Source: Cryptosporidium bovis
Lineage: Eukaryota; Apicomplexa; Conoidasida; Eucoccidiorida; Cryptosporidiidae
Assembly (NCBI GenBank): GCA_009768925.2
Contig: VHIT02000036.1
Span: 62,001-126,000 of the forward strand
DNA length: 64,000 nt
Reading direction: 5' to 3'
Positions 30,777 through 39,735 of the stretch are shown piece by piece. How positions within the stretch are numbered: position 1 is the first letter of the stretch; each line of letters begins with the position of its first letter. Below the pieces are notes generated by a model. It was not told where the DNA came from. It saw only the letters and a program-made list of their open reading frames with translations, and did not search any database. The position numbers were made by a program, and so were the translations under genes.

Positions 30777-33005
30777 CTATATGTGAGTGTTTTTCTTGTA
30801 AATTTTCCCCTTCGAAGTACATTCTGGAGAATCCGATTTATTGTTAATTGATTCCTCATTAACATTAAATTTCATATCTAAAGAATTATACCCTTTCTCT
30901 GAGATTTCAGATGATTCGTCAGGTACGTCAAAATAGTTCATTCTGTCTCCGTTGCAATCTCTCATTGAGTTATCTCTTTTAATCTTATATTTATTGTATT
31001 CACTTGTTTCTATTGTAGATATGCTATTTATTGATATTAATTCACTTCTGCTAAAAGATTTCATCCCAGATAACCACTTCATACCATTTTTACTTCTTCT
31101 TATCAGCTTATTATTGGAATTAGAATCATCTAATAAGTTCTCATTAATTGAGGGATTTTTATTGCAACTTGGTTGGAATTCATTCTCCTTTTTCACCTTT
31201 TTTTGATCACTTCCTTCTTCTCTGTAACAATCTTCATCTGCATCACATATTACATCATTACTATCTTTTATATTATGGTAATAACTATAACTCCAATTAT
31301 TATTATTACCCTTATTATTGTCATCATTATTGCTATTGCTATCACTATCACTTTCACGACTTTCATCATAAGTTCCATATTCGTATTCATTATCACACAC
31401 ATTATTATCTTTTTCAAGATCTTTGTTTTCAGGACATTTGTCATTATGATTACTTTCTCTTACATTTGCTTCGCTATCTAAATTAGAATTATCATAAATT
31501 TTGAGTTTTGTTCTGTTGTTTCTCCTGATTTGCTCCAATCTTTCATTTTCAATTTTAAGTTGCTCCCTCTTGTATCTCCTCTCCTCTAATGACAATAAAT
31601 ACTCAAATTCCTCTTCAAAATAATACTCATGGTCCCTTCTTTTATATTTATTACATAATTCATAGTTATGCCCGACTTCACCACATAATGCACAATATGC
31701 CTTTTTAATACTGTTTTGAAATGGAGGGACACTGTTGCATATGATGTGACCCCTTTTTGAACAGGAATAACACACAATTTCAAGCTCTTCTCTAATATCA
31801 ACGGTACTCTCATCTGCCATAAAAAGTATGCTCTCTTCATATCCCTTCCTAATACAAGAGTTAAAGTCTTCCGGAACATCTGTTCTACCTCTAAAGTTTA
31901 TAGTAAAAGGAGTTTTTCCCTTGCTCTTATTACTATCATTATCACTATTGTTATGAATACTAGCGATTCTAGCAGTGTCACCTGTAACATTATTACTAGT
32001 ACTAGTACTACTAACAATACCACTATCAGTTGCGGGTCTAGTATTTACACTATTTAAAATATTCCTAGTTTGAATGTAACTATTAACGATGTTGCTATTG
32101 TTAGCATTAGTTCTGTCACTATTATTAACTCTACTATTCTTATTGTATCTTACACTTTTATCCGCACCATTGTGCGAATAATCTCCAATACTATTATACA
32201 TTCTCTCATTATATTCTATGCAATCATTCACATCTATGATGTTAAGACTATCGTCATTATAAATATCATCGAAGTCCCCATCTATTGACTCATTATTAAA
32301 GTTATTGCAAACATGTTTTCCTGAAATAGAGTAATCGAATGAGTTATTTAAATTGTAAGATATACCATCACAATATTTACAAGACTTCACTGGTTCGCCT
32401 TCTATAGGTCTCCATGGACAAACAAATGGAGAATGGTATCTACTTGAACAAATAAAACACCTTCTTAATATGCAATAGTGATATGGATGAACTCTAAAGC
32501 ACCTCGAACATAGCTTGTCTTCTGAAATGCAACTTGGACGTTTCTCATTATCATTCAAATGCTTTCTCACTCCAAAACTTCCGCGTATAGATAACGGATT
32601 GCTAAAATACCTTGTATTCAAACTATCTGCCCTTAATTTTTGAAGTACTTTAGGCAAATCAATTGCAACATCTTCATTATCGTAGTTATCCCAAATCATA
32701 TCTTCATAAGACTTCATCCAACTATGATCTGAGTAGTTTCTCCTATGACACGCGTTACCACCTCTCTTACTATATCTACCCCTAAATCCAGCTCCTCTCC
32801 TTGCCCAATGATTGCTTGTATAGTGGTCCCTTTCATCATTAGAATTCACATGATAATAACGTTTGTGTCTGGATCCTCCTCTAGACTTCCAAATTCTACT
32901 ATTAAGATCATTGTTGTTGAGGTTTCTGCTTGTTTTTGTTCCCGAATTGTTATAATGTTTACTATTATTCATTGTTCTCTTTCTGTCATTTCTATCCCTA
33001 TTCAT
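30777..33005 (-). CDS. CCHC zinc-knuckle protein, AIR1/ZCCHC7-like
   Basis: The 742-residue protein has at least four zinc-knuckle-type modules in two groups. The first group (about 155-215) is CSRCFRVHPYHYC, CFICSSRYHSPFVC (canonical C-x2-C-x4-H-x4-C) and CKYC. The second (about 411-455) is CYSCSKRGHIIC and CALCGEVGHNYELC (canonical). Such series are typical of Air1/Air2 and ZCCHC7, the RNA-binding subunits of TRAMP, which guide nuclear RNA decay by the exosome. The N-terminus is Arg/Gly/Asn-rich (RGSRHK, RRGAGFRGRYSKRGGNACHRR), which also fits RNA binding. Long Asn/Asp/Ser-rich tracts make up much of the rest. No enzyme domain is visible. The TRAMP assignment is inference from the knuckles; a splicing or translation role is an alternative. 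Confidence 0.75.
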   Translation of the reverse strand: MNRDRNDRKRTMNNSKHYNNSGTKTSRNLNNNDLNSRIWKSRGGSRHKRYYHVNSNDERDHYTSNHWARRGAGFRGRYSKRGGNACHRRNYSDHSWMKSYEDMIWDNYDNEDVAIDLPKVLQKLRADSLNTRYFSNPLSIRGSFGVRKHLNDNEKRPSCISEDKLCSRCFRVHPYHYCILRRCFICSSRYHSPFVCPWRPIEGEPVKSCKYCDGISYNLNNSFDYSISGKHVCNNFNNESIDGDFDDIYNDDSLNIIDVNDCIEYNERMYNSIGDYSHNGADKSVRYNKNSRVNNSDRTNANNSNIVNSYIQTRNILNSVNTRPATDSGIVSSTSTSNNVTGDTARIASIHNNSDNDSNKSKGKTPFTINFRGRTDVPEDFNSCIRKGYEESILFMADESTVDIREELEIVCYSCSKRGHIICNSVPPFQNSIKKAYCALCGEVGHNYELCNKYKRRDHEYYFEEEFEYLLSLEERRYKREQLKIENERLEQIRRNNRTKLKIYDNSNLDSEANVRESNHNDKCPENKDLEKDNNVCDNEYEYGTYDESRESDSDSNSNNDDNNKGNNNNWSYSYYHNIKDSNDVICDADEDCYREEGSDQKKVKKENEFQPSCNKNPSINENLLDDSNSNNKLIRRSKNGMKWLSGMKSFSRSELISINSISTIETSEYNKYKIKRDNSMRDCNGDRMNYFDVPDESSEISEKGYNSLDMKFNVNEESINNKSDSPECTSKGKIYKKNTHI

Positions 33006-33852
33006 AGTATTAAAAATTATTATTTGTCTTGCTATACAGTAAACAATATTTTTTTAAATGCATCTGTGAATCTTGCCAACTATGAATTCACTCTAACTCG
33101 AATATCAGTTTTCTCTTATTTTATGCTTTTGTGCATTAACTTATAAATCCCTAACATCTATTAAGTATTTGGCGCTATATTTACGATACCAATTTTATTA
33201 ATTACACTTTAATTTTGCATTACTTTAAATTTTTGATAAACCTATTACTAAAAATATACAAATTACAGTGGATCGGCTATGAATCATGTATATTGTGTTC
33301 TTTATATTCACTATAATTTGATTTAACAATTTTTATATAAACATAGTTTTATGCCACTTTGTTTCTCTCATACCGCCAAGCTCTAGTCTAAAGCGGTTGT
33401 GAGGGAATTTTATTTTTCGTTGTATCTTTCTATTTACATATATATACTTATGGTTTGTGATGTATAAAGGTCACACCTTATTTAAGTTCCATTTTTATTG
33501 TAAAACAAGGAAAACAAAACCTAGATATGTAATTTATCATTAATAGTGGTGTATAAATATACATACATCAGGCGCTCAAATATATTAATTAGACTAATAT
33601 TAACTAAACTATTTTTTTCATATAATTTTCTGTAATTATGACATATAAGATGCAGTCGTCAATTTAGGTGCAATAACAATTAAATAAATAATATTAGCAA
33701 AGTTATATTTCATTGTTAGTTGAATAACAGTTGTTAAAGGTATAGCGAATTCTTGTTTTTAAGATATTTATTAAAGTCATTATTTAAATAAGAGAACGGT
33801 GTGTTATTTTGTATTATTAATAACCATTTAGAGTTGACAAACAGTTAGAAAG
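33006..33852. other. Divergent promoter region, zinc-knuckle gene and SerRS
   Basis: Two E2F-like elements are visible: TTTGGCGCT at 33168-33176 and ACCGCCAAG at 33372-33380 (TTGGCGGTA on the minus strand). The SerRS ATG at 33853 follows an A+T-rich leader. No other gene seen. Confidence 0.5.
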
Positions 33853-35223
33853 ATGCCAATTGATATAAATAGAATTAGAGTAGAAAAAGGAGGTGACTAC
33901 TGCAAAATAGCTGAGTCTGAAACTAGTAGATTTAGAAGTTTAGAAAATTTGGAGGAATTAGTTAAGTTAGACAAAAAATGGCGTGAGGACGTTTTCAAAC
34001 TTGAACAGGCTAAAAAGGAGTTAAATTCTATATCTAAAGAAGTAGCACTTATAAAAAAGAAAGATCCAAAAGCTGATTGTAAGGACCTTATGGAGAAGAG
34101 TGCGGAACTTAAAAAAAGCATCCCGAGCATTGAGAGGGAAGCAGCTACAACGGAGGATTTGAGGAATGAATTTTGGAGCAAAATAGGTAATGTATTACAA
34201 CCGGACGTACCTATATCAAGTACAGAAGATGACAATTTGGTATTAAGAACCTGGGGAAATATCCCAGATATTAAGGTGGATGGAACTCCTGGTAAAATGC
34301 ATCATAATGAGGTTATGGCTAGACTTGGTTTTTTTGATTTAAATAAAGGAGCAGAGTTAGCAGGACATAGAGGCTACTTTTTGAAAGAATATGGTGTGTT
34401 AATGAGCATGGCTCTTGTTAATTATGGAATCAACTTTTTGGTTAGTAGGGGATACCAAGCAATTCAACCACCTTATTTTATGAAAAGAGATTTAATGAGT
34501 AGGTCAGCGGAATTACAGGATTTTGAGGAAACTCTTTATCACATCCCGAATAACAGTAAGGGCGAAGTTGATTCAAATAGTCTGTTTTTGATTGCTACTT
34601 CTGAACAGCCAATTGCAGCAATGCACTACAATGTTACTTTAGAAGAGAAGGATTTACCAATAAAATATGCTGGTATTTCAACATGTTTCAGGAAAGAGGC
34701 AGGAGCTCATGGCAAAGACACATGGGGTATTTTTAGAGTTCACCAATTTGAAAAGGTTGAACAATTCTGTGTAACTGTACCTGAGAAATCTAATGAAATA
34801 CACGAAGAGATGATAAACTTATCTGAGGAATTTTATCAATCATTGAAATTACCATACAGAGTGGTTTCCATAGTTTCTTCCGCACTTAATGATGCTGCTT
34901 CTAAAAAATACGACCTAGAAGCATGGTTCCCAGGATATAATGCCTATAGGGAGCTTGTATCTTGTTCAAATTGTACGGACTACCAATCCAGAGCTCTAGA
35001 ATGTCGTCTTGGATTCAGTAAAGGAGAAAGAGAGAAAAAGTATTGTCATTTCCTTAATGGTACGCTATGTGCTGTTCAAAGGACTCTGTGTTGCATTGTT
35101 GAGAATTATCAAACTACCGATGGTTTAATAGTACCAGAGGTACTGCAGCCATACTTAAATGGCGTTAAATTTATTCCATTTAAATACAGTGATGCAGGTT
35201 CTGAATCTCAAAAGAATAATTAG
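33853..35223 (+). CDS. SARS1: Seryl-tRNA synthetase, cytosolic type
   Basis: This class II synthetase charges tRNA-Ser. The 456-residue protein begins MPIDINRIRVEKGG and has the long N-terminal coiled-coil arm (about 30-105) that holds the tRNA variable arm. The catalytic part shows motif 2 as TCFRKEAGAHGKDTWGIFRVHQF and motif 3 as LNGTLCAVQRTLCCIVENYQ. Between them is the serine/ATP-site sequence AYRELVSCSNCTDYQSRAL. The C-terminus is short (KYSDAGSESQKNN). There is no organelle presequence, as expected in a parasite with a remnant mitochondrion and no apicoplast translation. No introns. Firm identification. Confidence 0.96.
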   Translation: MPIDINRIRVEKGGDYCKIAESETSRFRSLENLEELVKLDKKWREDVFKLEQAKKELNSISKEVALIKKKDPKADCKDLMEKSAELKKSIPSIEREAATTEDLRNEFWSKIGNVLQPDVPISSTEDDNLVLRTWGNIPDIKVDGTPGKMHHNEVMARLGFFDLNKGAELAGHRGYFLKEYGVLMSMALVNYGINFLVSRGYQAIQPPYFMKRDLMSRSAELQDFEETLYHIPNNSKGEVDSNSLFLIATSEQPIAAMHYNVTLEEKDLPIKYAGISTCFRKEAGAHGKDTWGIFRVHQFEKVEQFCVTVPEKSNEIHEEMINLSEEFYQSLKLPYRVVSIVSSALNDAASKKYDLEAWFPGYNAYRELVSCSNCTDYQSRALECRLGFSKGEREKKYCHFLNGTLCAVQRTLCCIVENYQTTDGLIVPEVLQPYLNGVKFIPFKYSDAGSESQKNN

Positions 35224-35492
35224 AACCTCATAATTAATTTTATTTATTATCTATTTTACTATATTGCGTTTTTTCCTTTATATTTGCCTATCAACATTAA
35301 TATTAGCAGATGCATGTATGCATGCACAAATTTAGTGTTACACCGGTTAATAATGGCCTTCCTTTTATTATTGAATTCCATATTGTACGTATTAAACTTA
35401 AATATAACTAATGTAGAACAAAAATCAAAAATATTTATTAATGGAATAATGAGAAATAGTATAACAAACAGTGCGAATAAATACTAGTTAAA
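35224..35492. other. SerRS-amylase spacer with a TGCATGCA site and a short leader frame
   Basis: A perfect TGCATGCA is at 35319-35326, about 170 bases before the amylase ATG. A 44-codon frame from 35353 to 35487 begins with a hydrophobic run (MAFLLLLNSILYVLNLN) and stops six bases before the amylase ATG, in another frame. It could be an upstream open frame. I found no splice pair that joins it to the amylase. Confidence 0.5.
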
Positions 35493-37037
35493 ATGGCAAA
35501 AATAAATTTAGAAAATGAATGGTACAAATATTGTAATTGGTATCACATTTATCCAATAGGATTGTGTGGGGCACCAAGATATAACTTGGAAGATGGGCAT
35601 GTTGAAAATAGAATTGAGGAGTTGTATAGTTTAGAATGGGTATATCATTTAAAGAGTTTAAAGATAGGAGGGGTTTACATCGGGCCTGTATTTGAGTCGT
35701 ATTCCCATGGTTATGATACAAGTGACCTATATAAAATAGATAAAAGATTAGGTAGCAATGATCATTTTAAGAAATTAGTGAGGGTTTATCATTCATTTGG
35801 TATAAAAGTAGTAATTGATACAGTGTTTAATCACGTAGGAAGGAATTTTTTTGCCTTCAAGGATCTACAAATTAAAGGTGAAATCTCTGAATACTATACT
35901 TGGTTTAAAAATATAGATTTCAATGAAAGTTCACCGAAAGGGGACAATTTTAACTATACGCCATGGCATGGTTACTATGAATTGGTAACATTAGATCACG
36001 ATAACTATAATGTTAAAAAGTATTTATACGATGCTGTGAAATATTGGTATAATGAATTCAACATTGATGGTCTTAGGTTAGACGCCGCAGATTGTTTAAG
36101 TATTGATTTTTGGAAACAATTTAGACAGTATTGCAAGAACAATTTTGGTGAAAAATTTGTTCTCATTGGTGAGATTGTGCATGGAGATGGTAAATTGTGG
36201 GTAAAACCAAGCATATATTCAAACATAAAAAGTTATATAGACGCGAATCAGCCATTCGATGGAATAACAAATTACCAATTATGGAGTGCAATATGGACAA
36301 GTCACAACAATATGAATGTAGAGATTATAGTTGATGCAATAATTCAACAAAACGAATTGCTGAATTATGGTTGGATGTACAATTTTGTCGACAATCATGA
36401 TGTAAGCAGAATATCAAGTCAAGTAGACAGGGAAGAATATCTTTATACTATATATATGATACTATTTACAATTCAAGGTTCACCCTCGATATACTATGGA
36501 AGCGAGTTTAATTTTAAAGGCATTAAAGGTTGTGGAAAGGAAGCAGATTTTCCATTAAGACCAAAAATATCAATAGACGATTTAATAAGATACAAAAACA
36601 AGTGCAAATGTGATGGATTGTATAATCTTATTAGATTTTTATCCTGCATAAGAATATATCCTCTAATAGGTGAAATACTGAATTTCGGTGAATATAATCA
36701 TGTATTTAATACAAATAAACTTTTCATTTATAAAAGACAATTAAAGGAAGAATTCATTCTAGTTGGTATTAATATTGACTCTGAATATATTAATGACATT
36801 ACTATAAATTGGAACGGCCCAAACGGCAGATGGAGGGATATTCTAGATCCCGAAAACTCCTTCAATAGTGAAAATGGTAAATTGACTCTCAGCATAAAAC
36901 CAAATTGGGGAATTATCATATCATCTTATATACCCTCCGCAATAGAATACGAAAAATTTAGATTTAACAATCAAAAAGGCCAAGTAATGCTATATATTCC
37001 CATTATTGATGGTAATACACCAGTGTTATGCTCATGA
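35493..37037 (+). CDS. GH13 alpha-amylase-family glycosidase, bacterial-like
   Basis: GH13 enzymes cut or rearrange alpha-1,4 glucan links; this organism group stores amylopectin granules. The 514-residue protein has the four conserved regions in order: DTVFNHVG (109-116), GLRLDAAD (193-200, nucleophile D197), LIGEI (224-228, acid/base E227) and FVDNHDVSR (298-306, D303). The catalytic triad is complete. It lacks a starch-binding module and lacks a signal peptide in the main frame, so a cytosolic amylopectin- or maltodextrin-degrading role is likely. The compact architecture (VYIGPVFESYSHGYDTSDLY) resembles bacterial maltodextrin-type amylases more than plant or animal ones; transfer from bacteria is an inference to be tested by phylogeny. 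No introns. Base composition is like its neighbours. Confidence 0.9.
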   Translation: MAKINLENEWYKYCNWYHIYPIGLCGAPRYNLEDGHVENRIEELYSLEWVYHLKSLKIGGVYIGPVFESYSHGYDTSDLYKIDKRLGSNDHFKKLVRVYHSFGIKVVIDTVFNHVGRNFFAFKDLQIKGEISEYYTWFKNIDFNESSPKGDNFNYTPWHGYYELVTLDHDNYNVKKYLYDAVKYWYNEFNIDGLRLDAADCLSIDFWKQFRQYCKNNFGEKFVLIGEIVHGDGKLWVKPSIYSNIKSYIDANQPFDGITNYQLWSAIWTSHNNMNVEIIVDAIIQQNELLNYGWMYNFVDNHDVSRISSQVDREEYLYTIYMILFTIQGSPSIYYGSEFNFKGIKGCGKEADFPLRPKISIDDLIRYKNKCKCDGLYNLIRFLSCIRIYPLIGEILNFGEYNHVFNTNKLFIYKRQLKEEFILVGINIDSEYINDITINWNGPNGRWRDILDPENSFNSENGKLTLSIKPNWGIIISSYIPSAIEYEKFRFNNQKGQVMLYIPIIDGNTPVLCS

Positions 37038-37235
37038 AATAAAGGTCATAGTGGTTTTAGCTACTATCATTGCTTTTCACATTATTATTAAAAATTTGAA
37101 ATAAAAACGACATAAAAAGCGAATTGAAATATTTAATGGTAAATGAAATGAAACTAAATGTCTATTAGATTTATTTTAACGATATAATAATTAGTTCTCA
37201 AAGCTAATTTAACCTCTCATTCTATATATTACGTA

Positions 37236-37598
37236 CTATATGAATACATAAGTTCCACCAACCTGGGAGATCATAGCATCAATAAGATCTCCTTCTTGCA
37301 ACTCAGCTTCTTCAGCAGTCATTTCAGGTCTAAGACGCTCTCCTTCAAACAAGAAACGGATTGAATTTTCATTTTGGCCCGTCCTCTGACAATATGAATT
37401 CATCAATTTTTGCAACTTCGTTTTCTTCTTAATTCTATACAAAACCTGTTCTCCATCCGGGCTTCTAACTTTAACTGTAACATACTGATTCTCATCAGGA
37501 GCTCCTTCTTGTTGATCTATTACTGGTTTCTGTTCTGCTATTTGATTCTCGTTGTTTCTGCCCTCAAATCCATGATTATCTGTGTCCCTAAACTCCAT
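37236..37598 (-). CDS. SUMO: SUMO, small ubiquitin-like modifier precursor
   Basis: SUMO is conjugated to lysines of nuclear proteins by the E1/E2 pair SAE/UBC9. The 120-residue precursor has a flexible acidic N-terminal arm of about 35 residues, then the ubiquitin fold (YVTVKVRSPDGEQVLYRIKKKTKLQKLM, SIRFLFEGERLRPEMTAEEAELQEGDLIDAMISQVGG). Mature SUMO would end at Gly-Gly (114-115); the five residues TYVFI must be removed by a SENP/Ulp protease. The arm contains no clear psi-K-x-E site, so self-chain formation through the arm is uncertain. The identity is not in doubt from the EGERL and QVGG features. Confidence 0.94.
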   Translation of the reverse strand: MEFRDTDNHGFEGRNNENQIAEQKPVIDQQEGAPDENQYVTVKVRSPDGEQVLYRIKKKTKLQKLMNSYCQRTGQNENSIRFLFEGERLRPEMTAEEAELQEGDLIDAMISQVGGTYVFI

Positions 37599-37938
37599 TT
37601 TGTTGATTACCGAATTAAACAGCAGGAAAATTTGTATTATACAACAATGTACTTATGTCTTATTTAATTTTGGCTAAAAGATATTCCTAAATTGTATTTA
37701 CCCTTTTTTTCTCATCTTGAATAGTTAAACAATAATTTGGCCTTTTAGCGCCGGCACTGGCGCCTATGCACTCATAGGAGCAAATAAAACAAGTGGTGAG
37801 TATTTGGGGAAAGAAAAGAATAGAATTAAGTGTACACATAAATTACTTAAACGATCATACTGATAAGATAGAGTGAGAAGTTTTTGATCTTCTTATTTTT
37901 GTGAATATTCTAGCTTTCTCAGCTTATAATAAACAGCT
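37599..37938. other. Spacer with a double E2F-like element
   Basis: Upstream of SUMO and downstream of the METTL gene. AGCGCC (37747-37752) and TGGCGCC (37758-37764) face each other across six bases. No gene seen. Confidence 0.5.
37743..37765. promoter_or_regulatory. Paired E2F-like sites upstream of SUMO
   Basis: TTTTAGCGCC and TGGCGCCTA lie head to head, about 145 bases upstream of the SUMO ATG. The motif class matches the E2F-like element reported as common in Cryptosporidium promoters. Seen directly; regulatory effect is inferred. Confidence 0.45.
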
Positions 37939-39204
37939 TTAGAGTTTGGAGAATTTAGATTGTATCCACACCCTTTTCATAGAAACATTGGTTTTCCTGT
38001 TAGTAACTTCTCTTAAACAATAATTATTAGAAATAACTTTGAATCCTGCATTTTCAAAAAGAGTTTTAATCTCATCTGTGGTGAAATAGTAGGCAAATGT
38101 TCCATCGTTTCTAACGTAGAAATTATCTGTAATTTTAGATTTGCTGGACTTCGCAAATCTAAGTTGAGCCAAGTCATATCTTCCGTAGTCTCTAAAAAGT
38201 AAAAGTGCGCCGGGTTTTAGTACCTTAGAGCATCTATTTACAACGTCTTGATGATATTTTGGGTGTATTGCTGATAAAACAAAAATAAGTAAGCCGTAAT
38301 TTGCCATATTAGGATAACATATATAGTCTGGAATGTCCGCTTGAACGATATCGAATACAAATGTTCTCAGTCTATTGCATTTTGTGTTGTTCTTACATAT
38401 TAATGTGTTTTTACTCTCATCATTGGTGTTCTCACAATTAATGGGGTTTTTATCAAATTTGTTATTAATTGTGTTAAAACAGTAGTTAAAGGGACATAAT
38501 GAACCAGTTAAATATTGACAGTTTAATTTTTCATTACCTAAACAAAAACTATAATTTTCGCACATTTCTGGTACTTGAGTTCCATTTTCGCCCAAACTTA
38601 ATAGTAATTTGTTCCATCTTTCTTCAAAAAGGTTAACTGCTCTAACAGAACAGTCAAATCCTATAAAATGCAATGAACCTGATATCTGAAGCAAAGGCAA
38701 TATAGAATTGCCAACTCCACATCCAAATTCTATTAGAAGTTCGTTATTGTTTGCTCTATTTCCAGAATGAAGTAATTCCTCAAACTCTTTTTCTATCCAG
38801 TGTCTATCTAAAAAGAAGTTTATGTTATTTCTCTTATAAAATTTATCCCAATTTTTAACGGATTCGTTTATGTACTTTTCTATGTTAATTTGGTATTTAG
38901 ATAATGAAGATGATTATCAATCAATTAGTTAGTTAATATTTAATATATTAATTAGAGTTCAGAAGAAATAAGTCCGCTAAAAACGATAAACATACCTTTC
39001 CAAAATTTTGGGATTGTGTCTTTGTCAGAATCTACGATCTTCTGTGATTCCTGTATCATTTCTTTTGTTAATTCAAATTTTTTAGCTAAAATTATTTACA
39101 AATGAAATATTAACGATTAATTTGTAAGATAAGTAGGTGCACTCACCAACATCACTGTCATAAAATTTTTGGTTCTCATCTTTAATAATTTCCTTTTCCT
39201 CCAT
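37939..39204 (-). CDS. METTL6/METTL2-type tRNA 3-methylcytidine methyltransferase, three exons
   Basis: These SAM-dependent enzymes make m3C at position 32 of the tRNA anticodon loop (METTL6 acts on tRNA-Ser with seryl-tRNA synthetase). Exons on the minus strand: 39204-39147, 39085-38996 and 38879-37939. Introns of 61 and 116 bases, GT..AG, keep frame and give 362 aa. The spliced product reads NWDKFYKRNNINFFLDRHW (family signature), then LLIEFGCGVGNSILPLL (SAM motif I), FIGFDCSVRAVNLFEER, LIFVLSAIHPKYH, GALLLFRDYGRYDLAQLRF and FYVRNDGTFAYYFTTDEI. All of these are family marks. A Cys-rich insert of about 80 residues (eight Cys, about 145-225) is not part of the usual fold. A SerRS gene lies 2.7 kb away, which fits biologically but may be chance. 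Confidence 0.9.
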
Positions 39205-39735
39205 ATTTACGCAATTCTAAAGCCAAAGATAGGTTGGGAAACTCGTTACCAATTTATATCAGGTATTAAATCCCCCTATTTTGGGTATTTAAATTGATTA
39301 AAAATTAAATTGTTTTCTTAATATCAATAAAATGACGTAATACTCTGAATGTCTAATTAATCCAAAAAGAGTATAATGGATCAATTACTTTAAAAAACTT
39401 TTACACCGTGTAACTCAGGTTGACTTCCTATTTAACTTTGCTTATATTCTATTAAAGTCCTGGGATGGTTTAATTAACTCATCTAAATGCAGATCACTCT
39501 CTCATACATTCGTTATTTTCACTTTATATAATTAATCTTTAAAGGCCATGAAAGAATAATTAGTAGTTTTGGCGCCATGTCAAATCAGGAATTTTTATTA
39601 AGAAAATATAAACAGTAAAAACAATAAATCAAATTGAGAGTAAAGTAAGGATAATAAAGGGAAAAGAAACAGGAATAAGCGCATATTTATAAAATAAATA
39701 GGAAATAAGCAAGAAATTGTTTGTTTTTTCGGAGG
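39205..39735. other. Divergent promoter of METTL and KRI1
   Basis: A short shared upstream region for two translation/ribosome genes. TTTTGGCGCCA sits at 39567-39577. Nothing else is recognised; the KRI1 frame is open from a TTG at 39721 but the ATG is at 39736. Confidence 0.55.
39567..39577. promoter_or_regulatory. Palindromic E2F-like site between METTL and KRI1
   Basis: TTTTGGCGCCA is a near-perfect TTTGGCGCCAAA palindrome in a 0.5 kb divergent promoter, so it could serve both genes. Motif seen directly, function inferred. Confidence 0.5.

Noticed and set aside
35284-35492. Joining the leader-like frame to the amylase by an intron
   Set aside because: I tried the GTACGT donor near 35384 with the ACTAG acceptor at 35487; it gives a stop right after the junction. 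The other pairs are too short.
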